From Streptomyces sp. NBC_00659 (GTDB lineage Bacteria; Actinomycetota; Actinomycetes; Streptomycetales; Streptomycetaceae), in the NCBI RefSeq assembly GCF_036226925.1, contig NZ_CP109031.1, positions 9,486,001 to 9,550,000 of the forward strand: DNA of 64,000 nt, given 5' to 3'. Made by a program: the position numbers and the translations under genes. A model generated the notes under the pieces. It did not search any database. It saw only the letters and a program-made list of their open reading frames with translations, and was not told where the DNA came from. Shown here in pieces: positions 10,130-18,278 of the stretch (its first letter is position 1; every line of letters begins with the position of its first letter).

Positions 10130-10345
10130 CCGCCGGGGCATTGCCCCACGGCCCCGGGATCGGCTGCGAGGTCGGGCGTACGTGTCGCCGCATCGCAGGT
10201 GGGCCAGGGCGAGCAGGGCCTGACAGCCGACGGGCAGGCGCCGCCATCGCGTGGCGATCTCCCGCCGGTGATTGGCCGGTTGCCTGGCCAGGTGCCGCAG
10301 CGTCCGGCTGGACAGATCGATCGACGACGGGTGGACCAGCACGCC
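10130..10345 (-). pseudogene. DDE transposase (IS5-like) N-terminal remnant
   Basis: Reading leftward from about 10345, the peptide LVHPSSIDLSSRTLRHLARQ and then RWRRLPVGCQALLALAHLRCGDTYA matches the conserved N-terminal region of a common streptomycete DDE transposase group (the family reads LAHLRCGDTYARLAAGF). The frame breaks just after GDTYA and no catalytic region follows. It is a short dead fragment. Confidence 0.55.
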
Positions 10346-10364
10346 AGCTGACCTCCCACGCAGC

Positions 10365-10463
10365 TCAAAGCGCAATCGGTCGGTACTTCAGAGCCTCATC
10401 GACAATCTGCTCCGCAGATGCGGCCCGAAGGTTGTCCAAACGGTGGAAGACCAGGTCACTCAC
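10365..10463 (-). CDS. possible 32-aa small protein overlapping the upstream ORF
   Basis: A GTG at 10463 overlaps the TGA of the upstream small gene by 4 bases (GTGA). It opens 32 codons with Streptomyces-like codon use (beginning VSDLVFHRLDNLRAASAEQ). Either this is a coupled small protein or the two frames are one gene of about 105 residues broken by a frameshift at 10460-10463. No function recognised. Confidence 0.3.
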   Translation of the reverse strand: MSDLVFHRLDNLRAASAEQIVDEALKYRPIAL

Positions 10464-10678
10464 CCGGGATGCGACACGTTCGCCTCCAGGAGCCGCAGAT
10501 AGTAGTCACTCTCCGGGTCGGCTTTCAGGAGTCTGCGAACGATCTCCACGAGCTCGTCCCGGGCGATGTCCGCAACCATGGGGCGAGCCGGCCGGGCCGC
10601 CTCCCTGCCGAACTCCTCCAGGCTCCTGCTGCCGTAGTACTCGGCGGCGGAGCGGGAGGCGCTCACCGCGCGAAGCAC
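10460..10678 (-). CDS. small hypothetical protein (72 aa)
   Basis: The peptide is helical and acidic (ARDELVEIVRRLLKADPESDYYLRLLEANV) and has good third-position GC. I do not recognise a family. It ends where a second small frame begins with a GTGA overlap, so the two may be one interrupted gene. It is divergent from the membrane-protein gene at 10733. Confidence 0.4.
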   Translation of the reverse strand: MLRAVSASRSAAEYYGSRSLEEFGREAARPARPMVADIARDELVEIVRRLLKADPESDYYLRLLEANVSHPG

Positions 10679-10732
10679 CGAGTTGAGTCGCTCGCGCGTT
10701 CAACTACCCTGTGCTGTGGGAACATTGACCGC

Positions 10733-11179
10733 ATGAGTGACCTTGGCGCAAGGTCTTGGCGGTCGGTGGCGTGGCGAGTGGCGCTCCCGGTCCTGGTCTT
10801 CGCGGGCAGCACGACGGTTGTGATGACGCTCAGGTTCTCCTGGACCCCGCGAGCCGACAGTGACCGGTGGGCCGTGGCGATGGTCGTTGCCGTGTTCCTC
10901 AGCGGCTTGGCAGTCAGCGCCTTCGAGTGGGTCCGCGGCAGCAGCAGCACGCCCGGGACCGACCCGACCTCGGCCGACCGGCAGGAGGTCACCGCGGGCC
11001 GAGACAGCGAAAACATCGTGGCCCGCGGGGACATCGGCGCCGCCGGGACCGGCAGTGCGAAACAGGCCGGCGGCGCCGCTCGATCAGCGTGTGAAGTCCG
11101 GCCGCCGCAGCCGGAACATCGTGGCCGGCGGAAACGTCGCGCTCCCGCCGGAGGAGAGGGAGTAGCAGCCGGTGGGTGA
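10733..11179 (+). CDS. small membrane protein with a C-terminal frame change
   Basis: Two predicted membrane helices (VALPVLVFAGSTTVVMTL and WAVAMVVAVFLSGLAVSA) precede a hydrophilic tail containing ENIVARGDIGAAG. After about 11060 the frame turns Arg/Pro-rich, whereas the next frame contains a very similar motif, RNIVAGGNVALPPEE, ending at 11165. I infer a single-base frameshift between about 11055 and 11090. Such xNIVAxGD repeats occur in streptomycete membrane proteins of unknown function. The start is ATG 10733 in context GACCGCATGAGT. Confidence 0.5.
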   Translation: MSDLGARSWRSVAWRVALPVLVFAGSTTVVMTLRFSWTPRADSDRWAVAMVVAVFLSGLAVSAFEWVRGSSSTPGTDPTSADRQEVTAGRDSENIVARGDIGAAGTGSAKQAGGAARSACEVRPPQPEHRGRRKRRAPAGGEGVAAGG

Positions 11180-11619
11180 CGGGGACCGCCAAGAGGTGCG
11201 GCCTCGGAGGCTATGACCGCTGGGAGGTGAAGATCCAGCGCATCACTCACGGAGTCGTGCCCCGCCTCGGCGAGGTGACCGCCGTGCTGTTTCTCTGCAG
11301 CCCGCAGCCGAGCAACTTCGCCGTCCAGGAGTTGCGCGTGTACCGCACGACCGACGGACAAGAAGTCGGCCGCACACCAACGTTCCATGTGGACGGACTT
11401 CCCCCGCAGTACCAGCCGGACACCGTGAGGTTCAGCGGCGGACGCCTCCGCGCGGACGTCAAGTTCTACGGTCCCAAGGACAACCACGCCAGCGGTCCGT
11501 CGGAACTCCGGCGCGTCACCTGGCACTGGGACGGCAGCAGGTTCGTGAAGGAGTCCGAGACCGATGCCCACAAGCCCCATCGGATCGATCTGAGCACCCA
11601 GCGCGTCACCGTCAACGGA
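11176..11619 (+). pseudogene. hypothetical protein cut short by IS256
   Basis: The reading frame has plausible Streptomyces coding character, with aromatic and charged residues well distributed (RRVTWHWDGSRFVKESETDA). It runs directly into the left inverted repeat of the IS256 element at 11620. The C-terminus is lost and no matching sequence is found beyond the right end of the element. It follows the membrane-protein gene and was probably co-transcribed. I do not recognise the family. Confidence 0.55.
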
Positions 11620-12997
11620 GGGTCTGTAAAGTTAACGGTGGTTCTGGAGTTGTTAGTGGGTCAGCGGCGGGCGGCGGAGAGCCGACCGTCGAAGGTGATC
11701 TCGAAGGCGTTCAGGGCCGCCTTCCAGCGCTGGGTCCAGCGTTTACGTCCCTGGCCGGTGGGGTCCAGGCTCATGATGGCCATGTAGACGCACTTGATGG
11801 CGGCCTGCTAGTTCGGGAAGTGGCCGCGAGCTCGGACGGCTTTGCGGATCCGCGCGTTCACGGACTCAATCGCGTTCGTCGTGCAGACGATCCGCCGAAT
11901 CTCGGCATCGAACTGCAGGAACGGCACGAACTCCGTCCACGCGTTCTCCCACAACCGGACGATCGCCGGGTACTTCCTGCCCCATTGCTCCTGGAATTCC
12001 AGGAACCGTTCCGTGGCGGCGTCCTCGGTCGGTGCGGTGTAGACCGGCTTGAGGGCCTTCGATATCTTGTCCCAGTCCTGCCGGGCCGCGTAACGGAACG
12101 AGGCCCGCAGCAGGTGAACGACACAGGTCTGCGTGATCGCCTGCGGCCAGACCGCCCCGATCGCGTCGGGCAGAGCCTTGAGTCCGTCGCAGACGACCAT
12201 GCAGACGTCCTCCGCGCCGCGGTTTTTGATCTCGGTGAGGACCTGGAGCCAGTACTTGGCACCCTCCCCGCCATCGCCGGCCCACAGCCCCAGGATCTCG
12301 CGAGTGCCCTCGACGGTGACCGCCAGGACCACATAGACCGGCCTGTTCGCGACCTTCCCGTCCTGCAGCTTCACGTGGACACAGTCAATGAACAAAACCG
12401 GATAGACCGAGTCGAGGGGCCGGTTCTGCCATTCGTTCATGCCCTCGATCACCTTGTCGGTGATCGTGGAAATCGTCTGCCTGGAGACCTCGGCGCCGTA
12501 GACCTCCGCGAGGTGGGCGGAGATCTCACCGTGCGTCAGGCCGCGGGCGGACAACGAGAGCACCATCTCATCGACACCGGTCAGCCGACGCTGCCGCTTC
12601 TTGACGATCTGCGGCTCGAACGAGCCCTCCCGGTCCCGGGGGACTTCGAGGACGACCGGACCGACCTCGGTCACCACGGTCTTGGACCGGGTGCCGTTGC
12701 GGGTGTTGCCCGAGCCGGCCTTCTCATGCTTCTCGTGCCCGAGATGGTCGGTGATCTCACCTTCCAGGGCCGACTCGAGGATCCGCTTCGTCAGCTGCTG
12801 CAGCAGACCGTCCTGGCCCGTCAGCTTGATCCCGTCGGCCTTGGCCCGGTCCACCAGCTGACTGATCAGCTGGTCATCCAGAACATCCGGCGCCAACCCG
12901 GACGGCTGCACTTCCGCCACGGCCTCCGCCGACACGGTCACATCTGTCATCAGGCGTCACTTCCTCTTCGAAGATCCACCGTTGACCGTACAGACCC
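11620..12997 (-). mobile_element. IS256-family insertion sequence
   Basis: Inverted repeats about 22 bp long bound the element: both ends begin GGGTCTGT, and both have AACGGTGG about 14 bases in. It contains one transposase gene on the minus strand. The 8-9 bp target duplication expected for IS256 is not seen: flanks are ...gtcaacgga on the left and actggccag... on the right. This suggests a deletion or recombination after insertion. Confidence 0.8.
11661..12950 (-). pseudogene. IS256 (mutator-type) transposase with internal TAG
   Basis: The 430-codon frame encodes a full-length mutator-type transposase except for a TAG codon at position 381 (11808-11810). Catalytic acidic residues Asp189 (VLFIDC), Asp255 (VVCDGLK) and Glu362 (NAIESVN) precede the stop. 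After it the frame continues with family sequence, QAAIKCVYMAIMSLDPTGQG to the final LSAAR. The family normally has Glu or Gln near this codon, so a point mutation is the simple explanation. The truncated 380-aa product probably lacks normal activity. Confidence 0.85.
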
Positions 12998-13303
12998 ACT
13001 GGCCAGGACGCTGTGACTGCCGTTGCCCAAGGGGCAGGCAAGGCGGGCCTGCTTGACGCCACACACGTCGGCGTGGCCGATTCCGCCTCCCAGGACATGA
13101 AGCAGGACTTTGCCCTGCGGGGTCACGCACCACCGCTGTGGTCACGAACGATCCTCCGGTATCGCCATGGCCCCCCAGCGTCAACGTCGCGATGCCATAT
13201 GGACGTAGTGACGGGCCTGTGCGTTACACCCGGGCTGTTCAGGTCAGCGGAAAACCCCGCGCGTCCGTCTCGGGGGGAGCGGACGAGCGGGGCCGTATCG
13301 GGG
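12998..13303. other. intergenic, nothing recognised
   Basis: About 300 bases between the IS256 right end and the phosphotransferase stop codon. No convincing coding frame, repeat or terminator was seen. Confidence 0.5.
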
Positions 13304-14107
13304 TCAGCGCTGGTGTTGCCGGTGCATGTTCCAGACCCGTGCCGCGTCCTGCATCGGCTGCGCCCATTCGTCCGGGCTCTGTTCGGCGATGGAGTCCCAC
13401 AGGCGCTGTTGGACGAGGGCGAGAGTATCGAGTCCAGCGGGCGGGGCGAGCTTCCACGCCGGATGCGCGGCGGTCACGCTCTCGGCCTGCTCCGCGGTGT
13501 GGCCGTGGGCGATCAGCCACAGTAGCCACAGCGCGGGGTCGATCCACGCGGCGCCGGTCGACGCCCACCCCCAGTCGACGAGCAGGGCGCCGGCATCGGT
13601 GATGAGGACGTTGTGCGGGTTCCACTCCGTGTGAAGGAGGCTGTCCCCCTCGAACCACGTCAGGTCGGCGGGGTCGTCGACGTAGGTCCTGTAGCGGTGC
13701 GTCATGGTCTTCAGGTCGAGGCCGGGGGCCCGGAGCTCGGCGAGTTGTGCCATGGCCGCGGAGACTGCGGGCAGGTCGGAGGAGGCGGGCGTGTAGTCGG
13801 CGTGCCCTCCCTCGACGTACTGGAAGCCAAGCAGGCTCCAGCCGTCGGCTTCCACAAGCCAGCGCAGTTCGGGGGCGATGCTGCGCACGTACGGGCTGAT
13901 CTCCGCTTCGCGCTTCTGCGTCCAGACGCGGGGGTGATCGAGGGGCAGGCCCTTGACGAACAGGGTCCGCGTGCTGGTCCGCACGCACACGGCGATGGAG
14001 CTGTTGAGACCTGTGCGCACGGTCCCTACATCGGTGATGCGGCCGCTGGCCTTCTCGATCAGTGACAACGCTGCGTCCGGCAACTCGGTCATACGCGGGG
14101 TGGGCAT
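13304..14107 (-). CDS. aminoglycoside-phosphotransferase-fold (APH) protein in a candidate RiPP operon
   Basis: The 267-residue protein has a kinase-like APH fold: LFVKGLPL supplies the ATP-binding Lys, LLHTEWNPHNVLI is the catalytic loop and LLVDWGWAS the metal-binding Asp motif. The catalytic loop normally has Asp where this protein has Glu (HTE rather than HTD), which could alter or reduce activity. It lies last in a minus-strand run behind the radical SAM gene and the 46-aa peptide gene. It may phosphorylate the peptide (some RiPP pathways use such kinases) or confer self-resistance. This assignment to the pathway is an inference from gene order. Confidence 0.75.
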   Translation of the reverse strand: MPTPRMTELPDAALSLIEKASGRITDVGTVRTGLNSSIAVCVRTSTRTLFVKGLPLDHPRVWTQKREAEISPYVRSIAPELRWLVEADGWSLLGFQYVEGGHADYTPASSDLPAVSAAMAQLAELRAPGLDLKTMTHRYRTYVDDPADLTWFEGDSLLHTEWNPHNVLITDAGALLVDWGWASTGAAWIDPALWLLWLIAHGHTAEQAESVTAAHPAWKLAPPAGLDTLALVQQRLWDSIAEQSPDEWAQPMQDAARVWNMHRQHQR

Positions 14108-14168
14108 GAAATCTCCAGAGGTACGGGGGTCGGGGCCGCACGTGAGGCGCGGCCCCGACCGAGGTGAG

Positions 14169-14309
14169 CTACTGGTACGGGTTGTCGTCGTTGCAGCCGG
14201 GCGTGGTGCCTGCGGTCAGCATGTCGACGTCGCCGATCAGGACGACCTCGTCCGGATCGGCGACGACGGGCGCGGGCCGGGGCGTGATCTCGATCGCTAC
14301 AGCAGTCAT
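14169..14309 (-). CDS. candidate RiPP precursor peptide (46 aa)
   Basis: The gene begins at ATG 14309, eight bases after the radical SAM stop, behind a GAGGTAG-type ribosome site. The N-terminal region (ITPRPAPVVADPDEVVLIGD) is acidic and leader-like, and the C-terminus is TAGTTPGCNDDNPYQ. A plausible core is this last stretch, with one Cys, Asn/Asp residues, Pro and Tyr as modifiable positions. No other function fits so short a gene between a radical SAM maturase and a kinase-fold protein. The sequence does not match a precursor family I know. Confidence 0.6.
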   Translation of the reverse strand: MTAVAIEITPRPAPVVADPDEVVLIGDVDMLTAGTTPGCNDDNPYQ

Positions 14310-14317
14310 GACTACCT

Positions 14318-15427
14318 CTACCTCGTTCCGTGTTGGCAGTAGTTCTTGAGTGGCGCCTTCGCAGCCTGGAAGACCCGTGCCATCGGTCGGCACACGCGGC
14401 AGGTGGCTGAGAGCTTGCAGCCGCTGCACCCTCCGGTGCGAAGCATCAGGGACTCGGCGATGCCGCCCAGTCGGGCAAGGCCTGGCACGCCTTCGGCGGT
14501 CAGGTCGATGTTCGGCTCCCGGCCCACCTTGCAGATCGAGGCGCGGCCGAACGGGTCGGCGTGGAAGAAGGTCGCGCCCGCCGGGCAGCCGGTGAACGGC
14601 TCCCGGTCGGTGAGGTACTCGGGGGACTGGGACGGCAGGGTTTCCGCGCCGCCCTGAACCGTGGGCGAGATGTTGGCGTACTCCCGGTACCGCACCCCGA
14701 GGTCCCGGGCCCAGGCGCGCATGGCGTCGGCCTCGTGCGCATTGGTCCGCACGATGATCAGGCTCAGATCGAGGTTCAGCCCGACGGCGAGCGACTTGTC
14801 CAGCCCTTCACGGAATCGGTCGAAGCCACCGCGCCGGCGAGTCACTGCGTCGTAGGTGTCCGCGGTCGCGCCGTACACGCTCAGCGTCAGCCTGGTCGGC
14901 GGGTAGGCGCGCAGCACGTCCAGTACGCGGTCCCTGCGTAACTGGGAGCCGTTGGAAAGCACTTCGAGCTGCATCCCCAGTTCGTTCGCGAGCCTGTAGG
15001 ACTCGGGGAAGTCCGGGTCGATCAGCGGCTCACCGCCGGTGATCTGGAGCCAGATCACCCCGGCGTCCCGCATCACCGTCAACAGGGTGCGCTTGCCCGC
15101 CATGTCGAGGCCCTCGAACCGTTTCTCGCCGAGGTAGCACATCTCGCAGTCGTAGTCACAGCCGAGATTGATCTCCCACGTCGCCCGGCTGAACTCGTAC
15201 GGTCCCGGCTCGCGCAGCAGGAGGACGTCGTCAAGGGCGCGGCCGGAGACGTCCATCCGCCACTGGGCGGCCACGGCGGCGGCGAGCCATCCGGGCACGC
15301 CGCTGGGGACGGTGCTCAGGGTGCGCAGCTCCTCGAACTTGGCGTGGGGGAGCTGTACGGCTTTCGGGCTGCCCCGCCGCAGGACGAGGCGGCGGTCTCC
15401 GAACGGTGTGGCTACGAGCTCGCGCAT
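14318..15427 (-). CDS. radical SAM protein with SPASM-like C-terminal cysteines
   Basis: This 369-residue protein has an N-terminal region of about 80 residues, then the 4Fe-4S radical SAM motif C90-x3-C94-x2-C97 and GGEP at 131-134, which binds SAM. The C-terminal region has seven cysteines (281, 299, 334, 337, 343, 346, 364) spaced like a SPASM/twitch auxiliary-cluster domain. Such enzymes install C-C, C-O, C-S or epimer changes in ribosomal peptides. The adjacent 46-codon gene makes a peptide substrate the simplest idea. Whether the N-terminus is a RiPP recognition element cannot be judged by eye. Confidence 0.85.
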   Translation of the reverse strand: MRELVATPFGDRRLVLRRGSPKAVQLPHAKFEELRTLSTVPSGVPGWLAAAVAAQWRMDVSGRALDDVLLLREPGPYEFSRATWEINLGCDYDCEMCYLGEKRFEGLDMAGKRTLLTVMRDAGVIWLQITGGEPLIDPDFPESYRLANELGMQLEVLSNGSQLRRDRVLDVLRAYPPTRLTLSVYGATADTYDAVTRRRGGFDRFREGLDKSLAVGLNLDLSLIIVRTNAHEADAMRAWARDLGVRYREYANISPTVQGGAETLPSQSPEYLTDREPFTGCPAGATFFHADPFGRASICKVGREPNIDLTAEGVPGLARLGGIAESLMLRTGGCSGCKLSATCRVCRPMARVFQAAKAPLKNYCQHGTR

Positions 15428-15544
15428 GTCGTTCCCCCTCGCGGTTGAGCCCTGCCGCCGGGTGCCAGGTCAGTTGTCCGACGGCAGGAGGTTGGCCGCG
15501 TGCGGCGGCGGGTTCAGGGCGTACGCCGCCACCGCACGCGGAGA

Positions 15545-16129
15545 TCAGGAGATGGTGCCGAGGAAAGAGTCGAGGAGGTCGTCGCGCGGGATCGGGCCCG
15601 GCTGGAACCGGTCGAGGAGATCCGCCAGGGGCCAGCGCGGCACGAGCCGGTCCCCGCGGCACGGGCGCAGCCAGTACGAGCCCGGCGGCCCTGTCCGCTG
15701 CATGGGGGGCAGGACGAGTTCGTGTGGGGCGCCCCGGCATATGCCGTAGTCGCTCTCCCAGACCGCGTGGGTGTCCGGCGGTACGAGCCAGATGAGCCAG
15801 TCCCGCTCCGGGTCCTCGATGACCGGGCCGCAGGCGGGGGCGTCAGAGCGTGCGCCTCGCAGACGTTGGACTTCGTCCATGAGGTCCACGACGGCGTGGG
15901 CCTCGGGGCCGGAGGCGGTCACGACGGCGTCGAAGAACCGGCCGCCTAACGGTAACCGGATGGGCTTCCCGTGCTGGAGATCCATCAGGTTCCGTACGCG
16001 CGCGGCCAGGTCGCCCATGTCCTGTGCGACGTCCTCGGGCGCGGCGTCCAGGGTGGGCTTGAAGTCGATGCTGCCCGGTACTCCGCGGAGGGGCTTCGCT
16101 GCACGCTGGGGAAGGGGTGAGCGCGTCAT
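15545..16129 (-). CDS. hypothetical protein coupled to the ATPase-fold gene
   Basis: The 194-residue protein starts at ATG 16129, overlapping the upstream stop by 4 bases (ATGA). It is rich in Trp, Pro and Asp (LIWLVPPDTHAVWESDYGI) and has no signal peptide or membrane segment. I do not recognise the family. The frame extends far upstream only because it runs inside another gene. A gap of about 115 bases separates it from the radical SAM gene, and both share its direction. Confidence 0.6.
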   Translation of the reverse strand: MTRSPLPQRAAKPLRGVPGSIDFKPTLDAAPEDVAQDMGDLAARVRNLMDLQHGKPIRLPLGGRFFDAVVTASGPEAHAVVDLMDEVQRLRGARSDAPACGPVIEDPERDWLIWLVPPDTHAVWESDYGICRGAPHELVLPPMQRTGPPGSYWLRPCRGDRLVPRWPLADLLDRFQPGPIPRDDLLDSFLGTIS

Positions 16130-16704
16130 GCGGAACCGTCCCAGGTCGCGGGAAGAAGGGCTTGCACGGTCTTGCCGACGACCGCGTCGGCGTCGGTCTT
16201 CCGGAGATCCCATGAGAGCGTGGCGCGGTAGTGGGCTGGCCACCACAGCCCGGGGGCCGCGGGCCGCTGATCGGGACTCTGGTTCGCGACCTGGTCGAAG
16301 CCCGGGAAGGCGGGGAACGCGTCGTCGACCTCGATGAACAGTTCGTCCGTGTCGGGGTGGGCGAGCAGTCGCAGGACGACCTTCCCGTCGGGGAACGGCT
16401 TCCCGTGCCGGACGGCGTTGTCCACCAGGTGTGCGGCGATGCGGGCGGCGGCGTCGACATTGCCGGACCAGGAACAGACTGTGAGCCGGGGGCGGATACG
16501 CAGCCGGGAGTTCGCGGCTGCTCCGCTGTCGGCGACCAGGCGGGTGCTCCATCGGAACGGGGGTTGTTCTGCGGGCAGCGGCAGGAAAGTGGTCGCAGCG
16601 CCGGCCGGGCGCAGCACGGTGACGGACGCTCCCCCGGGCGGGGGTGCCGCGGAGGCTGCGGGTTCGATTGCGCGCGGATTCACGGCGGGGACTCCCAGGT
16701 TCAC
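16126..16704 (-). CDS. ATP-binding protein (HATPase_c / anti-sigma-kinase-like)
   Basis: A 192-residue protein with the N-box HLVDNAVRHG followed by DGKVVLRLLAH and ELFIEVDDAFPAF, as in GHKL ATPases of the RsbW/anti-sigma regulator type. No histidine phosphotransfer domain is seen, so it is not a sensor kinase. Streptomycetes have many such solitary proteins near regulators. It heads the minus-strand operon that contains the hypothetical protein and, further down, the radical SAM and peptide genes. It is divergent from the regulator at 16923. Confidence 0.65.
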   Translation of the reverse strand: MNLGVPAVNPRAIEPAASAAPPPGGASVTVLRPAGAATTFLPLPAEQPPFRWSTRLVADSGAAANSRLRIRPRLTVCSWSGNVDAAARIAAHLVDNAVRHGKPFPDGKVVLRLLAHPDTDELFIEVDDAFPAFPGFDQVANQSPDQRPAAPGLWWPAHYRATLSWDLRKTDADAVVGKTVQALLPATWDGSA

Positions 16705-16922
16705 GATTGTGCTCGGTCAGGCACTCTCTGCGAGGACTGACACCACCGTGACAACCGTGCGGGGACGGATCTACCCCCATACCGGCCTCGGCTTCGGGGA
16801 GAGAAGTTGACGCCTTCCCTCGGACGTTCCTCGGACTTCCCTCGGAACCGGTAAGTACCGTCTGTATAGGGCACCTTGATTGAGACAACGTTCTACCGTC
16901 GGATCAGTGACGTGCCAGTCGG

Positions 16923-17564
16923 ATGATCGGGGAGGAAGTCGTGTTGCTCTTCCGGAAGATCCTGGAGTTACGCGGCATACGCACCCCTGACGATTTCCTC
17001 CCGGAGTACCGGAAGGTGGCCGAACGGCTCGGGTCCAGGGACGCGGAACCGGCCCTGAAGACCGTCGAAGGATGGATCTACGAGGGGCGCAAGCCACAGC
17101 GGGTGTTCCGGCCGGTCATCGCTGAGTTGCTGGGCCACAGCATCGATCAACTGTGGTCGGAGGCCCAGGAGGGCGCCGTGCCGCACTTCGTCCAGCGAGC
17201 AGACACGTCACCGACTGCACACCACGCCGACCTCGGCGTGGACCTTCACGAGATGCAAAGGACGGGCGCGATGGCAGTGCGACGCGCAAAAGACTTCCTC
17301 CTCGGGGCAGACCGCGACCGGGTGGGCGAGGACACTCTCGGAGTGCTCGATGACGAGGTGCGGCGCCTGGTCGCCGAGTACCCCCGTGTCCCCCTGCCCG
17401 AGTTGTGGCCTGACCTGCTGGAAACCCAGGAACAGGTGTTCCGGCTCCTGGAAGGCGGCCGGGTTCGGCCGTCGCAACTGCGTGACCTGAACGTGGCGGG
17501 CGCCATCCTCTCCTTCCTGGTGGCCAAGGGCTTCAACGACATGCAGAACCCCACGAGGCCCTGA
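16923..17564 (+). CDS. helix-turn-helix regulator, N-terminal part of a split gene
   Basis: The 213-residue product begins with a DNA-binding-like region (VAERLGSRDAEPALKTVEGWIYEGRKPQRVFRPVIAELLG) typical of long streptomycete regulators. It continues with a helical segment (LPELWPDLLETQEQVFRLLEGGR). It stops just after AKGFNDMQNP. In intact relatives this motif is followed directly by helical repeats that are found here in another frame starting at 17567. I therefore regard 16923-18268 as one gene of roughly 450 codons broken by a one-base frameshift. It is divergent from the candidate RiPP operon and probably regulated it. Confidence 0.65.
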   Translation: MIGEEVVLLFRKILELRGIRTPDDFLPEYRKVAERLGSRDAEPALKTVEGWIYEGRKPQRVFRPVIAELLGHSIDQLWSEAQEGAVPHFVQRADTSPTAHHADLGVDLHEMQRTGAMAVRRAKDFLLGADRDRVGEDTLGVLDDEVRRLVAEYPRVPLPELWPDLLETQEQVFRLLEGGRVRPSQLRDLNVAGAILSFLVAKGFNDMQNPTRP

Positions 17565-17566
17565 CG

Positions 17567-18268
17567 ATGACCCGGGTCGCCGCGGCCTGTGCCAGGGACG
17601 CCGAACACCCCGGGCTCATCGCCCTCAGCGACGGCCTGAAGTCCCTCATCGCCTACTGGGCGGGGCGGCCCGAGGACGCCTACCACTATGCGGGCCAGGG
17701 CGCCGAGAACGCCGTCACCTTGCAGGGAACTGCGGGCCTGTGGCTGCTCGGCCTCAAGGCGCGCGCCGCCGCGGTCCTTGGCGACGACGAGACCGTACGC
17801 GAGACGAACCGGCAGGCGAGCGACCGCAGAGAGCACGTCGTCCCGGACGACTTGGACGAGCTCGGCGGCCTGTTCACCTACAGCCGCGCGAAGCAGCTCT
17901 ACTACTCGGTGGAGGCCGAAGCCCTCCTCGGCCACGGCGGTGAGCAGCTCGCCGCGCAGGCCGAGGAAGCAGTCGAGGCGTTCGGTGACCCCAACGCCCC
18001 CCACTGGGCGTTCGGCGACCTGGCCGGCGCGCAGTGCGACCTCGCGCTTGTCCGGCTGTACAGCAGCGACGTGGACGGCGCAGCGGACGCCATCCGCCCT
18101 GTGCTGAACTTGCCAGCCTCCCACCGCAACAACGGGATCATCGTCTCCGCCGGGCGCGTCCGGACTGCTCTGGGCGCCGGGCCTGTGCGGACGGCTGTCG
18201 CCGCGCGCGATCTACGGGCCGAGATCGAGGCATTCCCGGCCAGCCGGCCCGCGCTGCCTCGCGGGTAA
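17567..18268 (+). pseudogene. TPR-like C-terminal part of the split regulator
   Basis: The 233-residue frame is all helical repeats (HPGLIALSDGLKSLIAYWAG, GLWLLGLKARAAAVLG, HWAFGDLAGAQCDLALVRLY), matching the TPR-type sensor half of streptomycete regulators. Deleting one base in the run acgaggccctga (17550-17561) would join MQNP to ALTMTRVAAACA and give the expected transition. The ATG at 17567 may allow separate translation, but the sequence looks like the second half of one protein. Confidence 0.55.
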
Positions 18269-18278
18269 AGTCCGGGGC

